The notes under the pieces are model-generated. The model searched no databases. It saw only the letters and a list, made by a program, of their open reading frames with translations, and had not been told where the DNA came from. The translations under genes were made by a program, and so were the position numbers. Of a stretch of DNA of 64,000 nucleotides, positions 1 through 7,265 are shown piece by piece. How positions within the stretch are numbered: position 1 is the first letter of the stretch; each line of letters starts with the position of its first letter. Source of the DNA: Chrysogorgia sp. JL179-B06 (lineage: Eukaryota > Cnidaria > Anthozoa > Scleralcyonacea > Chrysogorgiidae); assembly GCA_035772405.1 (NCBI GenBank), contig JAYKKM010000042.1, positions 906,501 to 970,500 on the forward strand, in the 5' to 3' direction.

Positions 1-256
1 CTTTTTCAGTGCTAATCGTGTACCATAGCGAAGCACCAGCAATGATTACACCAAGTGTTCCAACAATGTAACCATAGCTCCACTCACTAACCTTTTCTTC
101 GTTGACTATCATTTCACGCATTTTCTTTTCTTTCGCAGCTTTCGATATCTCGGCCAACTTCTTACCAGCAGCGACGCGCTTTGGGTCCTTCACCTTGACA
201 CTCTTCACATCAGCTGTGATCTTAGCTTCGACAGTCGTCTGTGAGTCTTCAACCAT
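1..256 (-). CDS. small single-pass membrane protein, truncated by window edge
   Basis: The reading frame starts at the ATG at 256-254 and runs off the window, giving 85 residues. The N-terminal half is charged and lysine-rich (KDPKRVAAGKKLAE, then a KAAKEKK run). The last 25 visible residues are hydrophobic (YGYIVGTLGVIIAG) and look like a membrane segment. It is transcribed away from the zinc-finger gene at 375, with a 118-base shared upstream region. I believe similar small basic-plus-membrane proteins accompany Polintons of cnidarians, but the function is unknown; a minor virion or membrane component is only a guess. Confidence 0.7.
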   Translation of the reverse strand, partial: MVEDSQTTVEAKITADVKSVKVKDPKRVAAGKKLAEISKAAKEKKMREMIVNEEKVSEWSYGYIVGTLGVIIAGASLWYTISTEK

Positions 257-374
257 CTAATACACTACCACGTGTTATCTTACTCACAGTTGACCTCACA
301 GTTGTCTCACAGGTGTCTCACAGTTCCAAACCAAACGCACTAAAAATTAGGATTTTTTCTGGGAGTATAACATA
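257..374. promoter_or_regulatory. divergent upstream region with four CTCACAG repeats and an initiator-like motif
   Basis: This gap separates two divergent Polinton genes. Positions 280-330 contain four near-tandem copies of a CTCACAG core spaced 11-12 bases apart. Immediately before the rightward ATG is T-run-CTGGGAGTATAA (358-371). A very similar CTGGGGTATA stretch precedes the thymidine kinase ATG (1083-1093), so this is a plausible shared promoter element. Function is inferred from position and recurrence only. Confidence 0.45.
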
Positions 375-1094
375 ATGACTCAAACCCGAGAGGTTAGCGA
401 AGAAGATATTGCCAACATGCTGAGAACGGCCTTTACCAGTGTGTCTACCCCACAAGACGCCCCTGGACCCAACGTCTTAAACAAGTACTTCTCAATATGC
501 TCACCACTCCTTGACCTCAACCCTGACGGAGGGTTACCAAAACGGTTTGGCTCTCAGGTCAACCGCACTAGGCATCTTCTCGACGCTTGGATCGATCTTC
601 GGGAGGAAAGAGCCAACGAGCTTGCTGATAGATTAGCCAGCGTAATCCCTGTGTGGTGTCACTCACCATTCAAATACCTTATGTTAGCGAGTGGTGTCTA
701 CTTGAACAACCCTCGTAAGTCTAGCGCTACATTACTCGGTAACTTCCTCGAAGTGTTCTTAGCGACCCTTATGTGGAAACCATGCCCAACCAAAGCCAAA
801 GCGTGGCTAGAGCTCGCTGCAAACCGCGACGTTCACGTTTGCAAGGTGGGGTGTAATGAGATACTGGGTGCGGATGATATCAGGGACCACGTACTCTCGC
901 CCACCCACAGACACTTTGCGAGAGATGAGAGCGTGTACACCTGTCACCCATGCGGTGTGGTCACCAACGACCCACTGCATCGCTTAAGACATGAGAGCTC
1001 GAGGTCCCATCTTAAAAAACTTAGAGCTCCAGCGGGTATTCAACATGGAACGACGGTTTCCACCACAATAAAAAAATATTTCTCTGGGGTATAG
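375..1094 (+). CDS. Polinton protein with C-terminal zinc-finger-like modules
   Basis: An open frame of 239 residues beginning at the first ATG after the CTGGGAGTATAA motif. The N-terminal 150 residues match no family I recognise. The C-terminal part has two Cys/His clusters: residues ~155-180 (C-x3-C then H-x4-H-x2-H) and residues ~187-212, C-x2-C followed by H-x5-H, close to the U1/matrin type of C2H2 finger used for RNA or DNA binding. The tail is basic with a KKYFSGV end. It lies 5 bases upstream of the thymidine kinase gene and reads in the same direction. A nucleic-acid-binding or regulatory role is inferred. Confidence 0.75.
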   Translation: MTQTREVSEEDIANMLRTAFTSVSTPQDAPGPNVLNKYFSICSPLLDLNPDGGLPKRFGSQVNRTRHLLDAWIDLREERANELADRLASVIPVWCHSPFKYLMLASGVYLNNPRKSSATLLGNFLEVFLATLMWKPCPTKAKAWLELAANRDVHVCKVGCNEILGADDIRDHVLSPTHRHFARDESVYTCHPCGVVTNDPLHRLRHESSRSHLKKLRAPAGIQHGTTVSTTIKKYFSGV

Positions 1095-1099
1095 TTACC

Positions 1100-1672
1100 A
1101 TGAGAAAAGTTGGTAAACTAGAAATTGTGATTGGCCCCATGTTCGCAGGAAAAACGACAGAGACTCTCCGCAGGTTAGTTGCGTTAAGTAAGTCAGGGCT
1201 CAAAGTCCTTTACATGAACAACACAGGTGACACTAGGCGAACTGACCACGCGTTCTCCACACATCGTCAGACCATTGTCGTCGGATCAGACAGTTTACCT
1301 GCGAAGTTAATCACCAACCTTCCGAGTTCTTCCAAACTAACTGGCTACGACGTCATAGGAATTGATGAAGGCCATTGGTACTCTGATCTACTCCCAATTA
1401 TTCGCGAATATGTCAAAGCCAGCATTCACGTCATTATTTGTGGTCTCATATCAACAGAGCGTTTAAAAAGAATTGGTGAGCTTGACACGTTGTTCCCAGT
1501 AGCAGACGACATCACATTTCTAAAAGCGCACTGCGCTGTTTGTCGCGACACCGATGGAACAACTGTTGATGCACCATTCAATTGGAGATATAATCCAGGG
1601 CCATCGTTTGTTGGTGGTGCTGAGCAATACAGAGCAGTGTGCAGACGTCATCATCCTTCCACACAAAATTAA
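1100..1672 (+). CDS. tk: thymidine kinase, type II (TK1-like)
   Basis: A 190-residue protein, the usual length for type II thymidine kinase, which phosphorylates thymidine to dTMP in the salvage pathway. The phosphate-binding loop GPMFAGKTT is at residues 12-20, and the Walker B-like IDEGHW at 88-93 supplies the catalytic acid region. The structural zinc ligands are C145 and C148 with C181 and H184/H185 near the C-terminus. It starts 5 bases after the stop of the zinc-finger gene. A viral-type element carrying its own TK could raise dTTP supply in non-dividing cells; that role is inferred from DNA viruses. The frame is intact. Confidence 0.93.
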   Translation: MRKVGKLEIVIGPMFAGKTTETLRRLVALSKSGLKVLYMNNTGDTRRTDHAFSTHRQTIVVGSDSLPAKLITNLPSSSKLTGYDVIGIDEGHWYSDLLPIIREYVKASIHVIICGLISTERLKRIGELDTLFPVADDITFLKAHCAVCRDTDGTTVDAPFNWRYNPGPSFVGGAEQYRAVCRRHHPSTQN

Positions 1673-1934
1673 GGGTGTTCTCAACACACCCCACTTTTTT
1701 AAATTTATACATTGGTCACATGAAGCGTCCAATGTCATAGAAACATTTTTTTTCACACGGTGGTCAGAAGGTTTGTGAAACAAAAGAGAGTTCCACAAAC
1801 ATTTTCATTGAAAGAAAGTTTCGCAGATATTTTTAACTAGTTAAAAACGTCTTTAAAAAATGCTAGAACAGTTGTCACTTCAAGCGTCGTCTCAACAACG
1901 AGAACGAGTGCTAATTCGACTCATTACTCGTTGT
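1673..1934. other. intergenic stretch between convergent genes
   Basis: AT-rich DNA between the 3' ends of the rightward thymidine kinase and the leftward BRO-N/nuclease gene. Overlapping open frames here are short and carry no recognisable motif. A small inverted pair (AACTAGTT near 1838) may serve 3' end formation, but I cannot support a specific site. Confidence 0.3.
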
Positions 1935-2690
1935 CTAAAAAGTCTCTTTACAATAGTGTCTCTTGTGGTTACTCAACGCTGATTTATTTTTAAATTTACG
2001 AAAACACTGGGGACACTGAAACCCAACGTCAAAGAAATATTTTATTACCGTGGTAATAGCATCGTCGTATGAGTCGCACAAAAATGTTAGATAACCAGCG
2101 GACTTGTACCTGAGCAACAGAGACTCCTGCTCTTTGGATGTCTTACCTGTGCCACCTGGATTCTTGAACTCAATCACAAGCCCGCTATGCTGTCGGTTTG
2201 CATTAGCAATAATCAAGTCAGGTGTTCCACGTTGGTAACCTTTTTTCCACGAATTTATTCTTTTACTCGAGGTGTCTTGGTTTTCACCACAAGCAGCTAT
2301 CAAAATAGCCTCTGGATAATGTTTCCTAAGAAAACCAACGACTTTCGTGTGAAGATCGAACTTGTGAAGATTTTGTTTGAGACCAACGTCAGCTAAACCT
2401 TTTCTAACGCTTGGTAAGACTTCTGAGTGCACCCACCTTCCAAAGTGTTTCGCACGCTCCATTTTACTCGAGAACACCAACGAGTAGACCCCAAGTTCGT
2501 TGATAAATGAGACCTGCTCCATCTTCATTTTACAGTCAGGTTCGACGTGGTCGTTTACCGCATCTTTTGGTCGAGCATAACCTAGAGCGCTCGCGACTTC
2601 TTTTGCTTTGAACCATATGTCACCGTTACTCATAGCCGTCGTGATTTGGCGACCATCGAAATCAAATAGTTGCACTGAGTTGGTTGCCAT
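1935..2690 (-). CDS. BRO-N / VRR-type nuclease / zinc-finger fusion protein
   Basis: A 251-residue protein starting at the ATG at 2690. Residues 1-105 form a BRO-N domain (VQLFDFDGRQI start, WFKAKEVASALGY, FGRWVHSEVLPSVRKG), a DNA-binding module common in large DNA viruses and phages. Residues ~112-220 look like a VRR-NUC PD-(D/E)XK nuclease: GTPDLI with D158, VIEFK with E174 and K176, and Q188 downstream, which are the expected catalytic positions. A C-terminal finger has C226, C229, H242 and H245 or C247. The combination suggests targeting of a structure-specific or junction nuclease during replication or resolution of the element. The catalytic assignment is from motif spacing alone. Confidence 0.82.
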   Translation of the reverse strand: MATNSVQLFDFDGRQITTAMSNGDIWFKAKEVASALGYARPKDAVNDHVEPDCKMKMEQVSFINELGVYSLVFSSKMERAKHFGRWVHSEVLPSVRKGLADVGLKQNLHKFDLHTKVVGFLRKHYPEAILIAACGENQDTSSKRINSWKKGYQRGTPDLIIANANRQHSGLVIEFKNPGGTGKTSKEQESLLLRYKSAGYLTFLCDSYDDAITTVIKYFFDVGFQCPQCFRKFKNKSALSNHKRHYCKETF

Positions 2691-2711
2691 TACTATAACC
2701 TCACAAAAAAA

Positions 2712-2861
2712 CTACTCGATGCGGGCGCTAGGTTTTTTATAGATCTGGTTTGTTGTGTACCAATCCATCAGGTGTGTTTTATTAGTCTTCGGTTTGCTAC
2801 GTCGTCTGAAAAAGTTTCTAATGTTGCGAACCAGCTCTCTAAATCTTCGAGACCAACCCAT
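2712..2861 (-). CDS. tiny arginine-rich protein
   Basis: An ATG at 2861 opens 49 codons ending at TAG 2712-2714. It fills most of the gap between the BRO-N gene and the next small frame (spacing 21 and 6 bases). The N-terminal half is strongly basic (MGWSRRFRELVRN, then FFRRRSKPKTNK) and begins Met-Gly, a possible myristoylation start. Basic peptides of this size are used as DNA-condensing core proteins in adenovirus-like particles, but there is no sequence match to say so here. Support comes from the tight packing, same strand and composition; coding status would need homologues. Confidence 0.5.
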   Translation of the reverse strand: MGWSRRFRELVRNIRNFFRRRSKPKTNKTHLMDWYTTNQIYKKPSARIE

Positions 2862-2867
2862 TATAGT

Positions 2868-3014
2868 TTAGGTCACGTCTCCCACCACTCCCACAGTGTC
2901 TGACTCTGGTAGCATAATAGGTTTGCCGTAAGTCTTTTTAGACCTCATACCAATCTCAGCGTGGAGCTCGAGAGTAACGTCACCGCGGCCAAACGATCCA
3001 CCAGCTTTGAACAT
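2868..3014 (-). CDS. tiny hypothetical protein
   Basis: An ATG at 3014 opens 48 codons ending at TAA 2868-2870, six bases before the arginine-rich gene. The start MFKAGGSFGRGDVTLELH is glycine-rich followed by a beta-like stretch; the end is acidic and valine-rich (PESDTVGVVGDVT). A TATATAT stretch lies directly upstream (3018-3024). It matches no family I recognise. The frame tiles the space between neighbouring leftward genes with almost no gap, which is the main reason to call it. Confidence 0.5.
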   Translation of the reverse strand: MFKAGGSFGRGDVTLELHAEIGMRSKKTYGKPIMLPESDTVGVVGDVT

Positions 3015-3055
3015 GTGATATATATTTCATGAGGTCTCGAAACACACGCTCCCAT

Positions 3056-4006
3056 TTACTTTATACCATATTCCTTCATCATTTCTCCACCCATGATTAT
3101 GATGTCTCGGTTCGCCATGTAACCACTCACAATTTTCACACCGTAGAATTCTATCAACGATGGGTGTGCATAAGGTGCGAGTGGTATTCTTGGTCGGTGA
3201 ATCCCAAAAATCGTTCCATAGGGTGTGCCTATCTTTTTCATATTTGCTATGAAGTCTGAATCGGTTGACTTGATGTTGTTGACCCTGACATGTGAGTTGC
3301 TCATTTGCCAGTGTATTGATATCATATGCATTTTGGTGAGGTCAACACCACTCGGAATAGTGCATATGCTCTCCATTACTGGGATGCTACCACCATACGC
3401 GAGTCCATTAGCCATACCAGTCTTGTACCCTATGAACTTATCCCATTGACCGTCGTCGTTTGATATAATTGTCTCCCAATTTGATCCAGCGGTTCTCATA
3501 GGTAGCCGCACTACAACAAAAATGGAGAGGTCACACCACTGCATACTGGGGCAGTTAAAATGAAGGCCTGACTCAAGTGGGAGTGGTGTTAACACAGGGG
3601 ATAGAAAACTTTGGCTTACCCTGCTGATGCCAACAATAGGACCATAGGTTGGGTTGTTTTGCACTAATTTACTTGTCTCACCAATGGCTTTCACTTTGTT
3701 TGAACCATTGGTGTGAAATTCCACATTTTTCAAGGCGTGTGTGCTAACGTTGAAGTCTAGCACAACATTGTAGGACTGACTCTTGAGGTAACCTGATAAT
3801 AGTCGCTCTAGAGTTCTTTTATTTGCAGCATCCGAGTCATCGACTGGGTCTGCTACGTTTTTTATCGCTGAGCCTTGCATGTCGATGGGTCCAGACATCC
3901 TTCCACCAGTCGCACTTAATTTAGGATCTTCGTCCAGATGCCTTTTCGTTCTCTTTAGTATTTTATCGTGAGGGTCGTCAGACTCATACCCATAGTTTAG
4001 ACTCAT
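3056..4006 (-). CDS. tail-fibre-like protein with lectin-like C-terminus
   Basis: A 316-residue protein. I use the ATG at 4006, which lies two bases after the stop of the upstream 481-residue gene. Residues ~35-70 have the repeat typical of phage tail fibres (GGRMSGPIDMQGSAIKNV, then DPVDDSDAANKRTLERL), a trimeric fibre element. The C-terminal two thirds are beta-rich and resemble laminin G/concanavalin-like carbohydrate-binding folds (MISIHWQMSNSHVRVNN, IEFYGVKIV). It is therefore a candidate receptor-binding or fibre protein of the virion. The lectin-like call is by general appearance; the fibre motif is clear. The frame is intact. Confidence 0.68.
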   Translation of the reverse strand: MSLNYGYESDDPHDKILKRTKRHLDEDPKLSATGGRMSGPIDMQGSAIKNVADPVDDSDAANKRTLERLLSGYLKSQSYNVVLDFNVSTHALKNVEFHTNGSNKVKAIGETSKLVQNNPTYGPIVGISRVSQSFLSPVLTPLPLESGLHFNCPSMQWCDLSIFVVVRLPMRTAGSNWETIISNDDGQWDKFIGYKTGMANGLAYGGSIPVMESICTIPSGVDLTKMHMISIHWQMSNSHVRVNNIKSTDSDFIANMKKIGTPYGTIFGIHRPRIPLAPYAHPSLIEFYGVKIVSGYMANRDIIIMGGEMMKEYGIK

Positions 4007-4008
4007 CA

Positions 4009-5454
4009 CTACTTCAAGGTGTATTTGGTTAGTAGATAGCCAGAGACTGCTGAGAACCCTAAGATTATCGCTAGCGTTGTCGTGTCTGACTTACTTGTGG
4101 TGACCTGTGCTATTTGATTGGTGGTGACCACTGTTTTCTTCGCAGCAGGTCTCAGCTTTGAAGGTCCCAGCTTTGAAGGTGGTGCGACTAGAGTTTCCAA
4201 GTGGAGTCCTGCCGCTTGGTGGACTTTTTTGTGCTTCGCTTTTGGCGCTCGATAGTTCAACCCGTCGTTATACCCAAACGTCATCCCAGTCTCAGATGAA
4301 GTTCTGAGTACGTTATTGTAACCAACAATGGGGTCCTTTAACAAAACCATGCTTCTGGGGATCAGCCAAGTGTTAGGTGTCACAGCCATGTCCAGCTTGA
4401 CATTGGTGTCACTAATCGCTTTGTTCATAAGGTTGATCCAAACACTTGGTGAATACTGAACCACAGCGTTTTCAACGATGTCTCTAAAGATTTGTTGTGT
4501 TTCTCGAGCACTGGCCCTAGCTCCGACGATGCTTTGCTTCGATCTCGCTTGGGCTCCGAGAATGGCATACATGTAAACTTCAATCGATTGGTTTAATAAT
4601 TCTTGTCCTAATGGTGTGAACCCATCAGAGTGTCTCGGACAATACCGACGGTAATCACCTTGAGTGTCCACGATGTATCTATTGTCAACATCAGTCAATG
4701 GAAGGTGACCTTTCAAAAGTCGCCAGTCAGGGAGGTACAGTCTTAAGACGTTGCTAATGTCAACTTGACTCTTACTCAAACGGAACATCACGCGACGAAT
4801 GGTGAAGTACGTATGAAACCTCATGAGACCCACGACTTGCTTTGGGACGTCGACGTGATAACTTAAGTTCTGTAGAGACACTCCTGAACGGTACGTAGCG
4901 ATGTACATACCTGCGATCGCTTGATAGTAACTCTCGAGTAGAGTCCAAACTGTGTTAACGTTACCACCAATTGCCTTGTCGTTGTGACGTCTTTTGGTGT
5001 CGATGAGTATTCTCGGTAGGTCTGACTTGAAGGAATTATTGTCGTCAACAAAGACGTCAAAATTATGGGTTGGGTAATTGAGGACATATGGTGGAAACGT
5101 CGCGACTTCCCCATAGCTCTTGTGGGTTTCTGTCAGTAATAACTTTGGGACACGCCCACCGCTCGACCATATTTTTGGGAACTTGCTGTTGTGTAGCCAC
5201 TTCCACATGTTTTTATCATTTTTGAAGGTTGAGCTGGTTATGTCTGTGCTGAGGATGTTATTATTTCTGAAGTATGTGTCGACACTTAGGGTCTCACCGT
5301 CTTGCGAAATATTTGGATAGAACTCGAATTTATTTAAAGTGGCGTGAGGGTACTTTTTGACGAAGTCTGCCTTTGCGTCGTGTGTAGCCTTCGATGTGTT
5401 CGCCATCGCACGTTTGTAGTACTTCCCATAGTAGTCGTGGAGGGCTTTCTGCAT
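4009..5454 (-). CDS. 481-residue protein with C-terminal membrane anchor, possible structural protein
   Basis: Starts at the ATG at 5454 and ends TAG at 4009-4011. The body has no domain I recognise. It is rich in aromatic residues in the middle (WLHNSKFPKIW, YLPDWRLLKGHLP). A lysine/proline-rich linker (residues ~415-445) leads to a single hydrophobic segment at ~457-476 (LAIILGFSAVSGYLL) with a short basic tail, so the protein is probably tail-anchored. Downstream and in the same direction is the fibre-like gene with two bases between, suggesting joint transcription. Upstream it diverges from the penton-like gene with only 24 bases between the ATGs. A virion membrane or vertex role is a guess. 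Confidence 0.72.
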   Translation of the reverse strand: MQKALHDYYGKYYKRAMANTSKATHDAKADFVKKYPHATLNKFEFYPNISQDGETLSVDTYFRNNNILSTDITSSTFKNDKNMWKWLHNSKFPKIWSSGGRVPKLLLTETHKSYGEVATFPPYVLNYPTHNFDVFVDDNNSFKSDLPRILIDTKRRHNDKAIGGNVNTVWTLLESYYQAIAGMYIATYRSGVSLQNLSYHVDVPKQVVGLMRFHTYFTIRRVMFRLSKSQVDISNVLRLYLPDWRLLKGHLPLTDVDNRYIVDTQGDYRRYCPRHSDGFTPLGQELLNQSIEVYMYAILGAQARSKQSIVGARASARETQQIFRDIVENAVVQYSPSVWINLMNKAISDTNVKLDMAVTPNTWLIPRSMVLLKDPIVGYNNVLRTSSETGMTFGYNDGLNYRAPKAKHKKVHQAAGLHLETLVAPPSKLGPSKLRPAAKKTVVTTNQIAQVTTSKSDTTTLAIILGFSAVSGYLLTKYTLK

Positions 5455-5478
5455 ATAATATACTGTATGTTATACATA
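5455..5478. promoter_or_regulatory. very short divergent promoter region
   Basis: Only 24 bases separate the ATGs of two divergent genes. The stretch is almost purely A/T (ATATAATATACTGTATGTTATACATA) with overlapping TATA-like words on both strands. Core promoters for both genes must overlap here or extend into the opposite coding region. The inference is from geometry alone. Confidence 0.4.
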
Positions 5479-6150
5479 ATGCGAAAGTTGACGGTGTTTA
5501 TTGAGGGTGCGGAAAAAGTTGTGTCCTTTGACAACAGTGTGATGATCACGCACGACAACCCATACATTATGGTCAAGACAGCCACTGTGTTTTGGGACTA
5601 CGACAACGTATTGGCAAACGCGACCAACTTTTCCTTCGATAGTCTCTCGCTGCTCTCAGTGCCTCAAGGACACTACAACTTCAACGCGTTGGTTGAGTTC
5701 ATGAAGCTTCAGGTCCCCGGCGTGGGGCAAAGTCTTGAAATAGAGAAAATTCCATCTGGTGGATGTAGAGTGAAGACTACAGCCTTGTTAAGGTTGCGGG
5801 GGGTTGGGCCCCTTCTTGGCTTCGCGGAAAACACGTTAATCCAAAGGAAGTGGTGGCACGTCAGCCCAAACAAAGTTGATATGTACAGAGGTCTGAAGTA
5901 CATAGAAATCTCGTGCGACGTTGTTGAGACGGAGAGCAATGTGGGTATCGATGGGAAGCGTAGCGATGTGATCGCGACGTTACCAATACCCACCGAACAG
6001 TCTTTGAAAGGGTCAGTGCAACGTCACATAGACATCGAATCCAAGGTGGGTATTAAAAAAGGTGTCTACTCAAGTATGACATTTCGCGTCAAACCAAATA
6101 ACGATAGTCTCAAAATTGGCGCGGTGTTGCTGGAACTGTATATTGTGTGA
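5479..6150 (+). CDS. penton-like / minor capsid protein candidate
   Basis: I place the start at the ATG at 5479 rather than an upstream in-frame codon that would overlap the divergent gene; this gives 223 residues. The sequence is beta-strand-like throughout, with FWDYDNVLANATNFSF near the N-terminus and YIEISCDVVE and LLELYIV near the end, and no membrane segment. The size and beta-rich character fit the single jelly-roll penton proteins of Polintons, and a gene of this kind next to the integrase is familiar to me from cnidarian elements. I cannot verify the fold. The stop TGA at 6148-6150 lies 5 bases before the integrase ATG. Confidence 0.5.
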   Translation: MRKLTVFIEGAEKVVSFDNSVMITHDNPYIMVKTATVFWDYDNVLANATNFSFDSLSLLSVPQGHYNFNALVEFMKLQVPGVGQSLEIEKIPSGGCRVKTTALLRLRGVGPLLGFAENTLIQRKWWHVSPNKVDMYRGLKYIEISCDVVETESNVGIDGKRSDVIATLPIPTEQSLKGSVQRHIDIESKVGIKKGVYSSMTFRVKPNNDSLKIGAVLLELYIV

Positions 6151-6155
6151 ATTAT

Positions 6156-7259
6156 ATGGAACTTGGTGTGGAAACAGAACAAGGGTTGAGAGACATCTAC
6201 TATAATCCTAAGACAGGGTACACTGGTGCAGAGAGGTTGTATCAAAGTGCGTTAGGAGACGGATTGAAAGTGACTAGAAAAACAGTGAAAGAATGGTTGA
6301 CCACGCAGGACACTTACACTAGGTACAAACCCATTGTGAGAAGACATAAATTCCGCGCGACTTTTGTTGGCTACCTCGGTGAAGAGCTCCAAATGGACTT
6401 AGTGGACATGAGTAAGTACTCAAAACAGAATGGCGGTTATTATTGGATACTAACAGGCATTGAAATATTGAGTAGATATGCTTTTGGCATTGCAGTTTAT
6501 AGAAAAGACACTAAGAACATGACTAACGCTGTTGGAGAACTATTGAATAACTTTAAAGATCGGTTTGGAACCACGCCTAAGTTAGCGCAATTTGACGATG
6601 GGCTTGAGTTCTACAACGTTGGCGTGAAAAGTTTGTTGAAAGAACACGACGTTGAATATTTCAGCACTAAGAGTGATAAAAAGGCTGCTGTTGTCGAGCG
6701 TTTTAATAGAAGTCTGAAGAGCATTATGTGGAAGTACTTTTACACCCGTGGGACGTATAGATGGATTGACGTTCTCGACCAGTTTGTGAGCAATTACAAT
6801 AGCAATGTGAATCGGAGCGTTATGATGAAGCCAAAGGATGTCGATAAGTCAAACGAAGGTGAAGTTTGGACCACTTTGTTTGGTCATCAATTTGCGGACA
6901 ACCCATTGCCAAAGTTTAGAGTTGGCGAGTCAGTGAGAATTAGCAAATACAAGAGTGTGTTCACAAAGGGCTATGAAGCCAACTTTACTGAAGAGCTGTT
7001 TAAAGTGGTGAAAGTTATTCGCGGTGATCCGAATGTGTACGAAATTGAGGACATAAGTGGTGAACAGATTATTGGTAAATTTTATGAGCAGGAATTATCG
7101 CTGGTCAATAAGAAACATAGCGGCGATGTGTACAGAGTTGAAAAGGTGTTGAAAAGAAAGAAAGTCAGAGGGAAGAAGATGGCGCTGGTCAAATGGTTGG
7201 GTTATGAGAGCAAACATAATTCGTGGATACCAGAAAGCGATATTCAAAATGTGAGCTAG
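6156..7259 (+). CDS. retroviral-type DDE integrase with C-terminal chromodomain
   Basis: The ATG at 6156 gives 367 residues. The rve core shows D81 (in LQMDLVDM), D147/D148 (in QFDDGLEFY) and E181 (in VVERFNRSL), matching the D,D-35-E catalytic triad that joins element ends to target DNA. An SH3-like C-terminal domain follows, and residues ~323-367 are a chromodomain (YRVEKVLKRKK, VKWLGYESKHNSWIPESDI) that could direct insertion to marked chromatin. This is the hallmark Polinton/Maverick integrase. The frame is complete with all catalytic residues present. Confidence 0.95.
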   Translation: MELGVETEQGLRDIYYNPKTGYTGAERLYQSALGDGLKVTRKTVKEWLTTQDTYTRYKPIVRRHKFRATFVGYLGEELQMDLVDMSKYSKQNGGYYWILTGIEILSRYAFGIAVYRKDTKNMTNAVGELLNNFKDRFGTTPKLAQFDDGLEFYNVGVKSLLKEHDVEYFSTKSDKKAAVVERFNRSLKSIMWKYFYTRGTYRWIDVLDQFVSNYNSNVNRSVMMKPKDVDKSNEGEVWTTLFGHQFADNPLPKFRVGESVRISKYKSVFTKGYEANFTEELFKVVKVIRGDPNVYEIEDISGEQIIGKFYEQELSLVNKKHSGDVYRVEKVLKRKKVRGKKMALVKWLGYESKHNSWIPESDIQNVS

Positions 7260-7265
7260 TGTAAT

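Noticed and set aside
1520..1798. Two overlapping frames at the end of thymidine kinase
   Set aside because: They are shadows of the TK gene and of AT-rich intergenic DNA, without motifs.
5344..5478. Upstream extension of the penton-like gene
   Set aside because: It overlaps the start of the divergent 481-residue gene; the ATG at 5479 is a better start.
6147..6155. GTG start three codons upstream of the integrase
   Set aside because: Eukaryotic genes use ATG; the ATG at 6156 fits.
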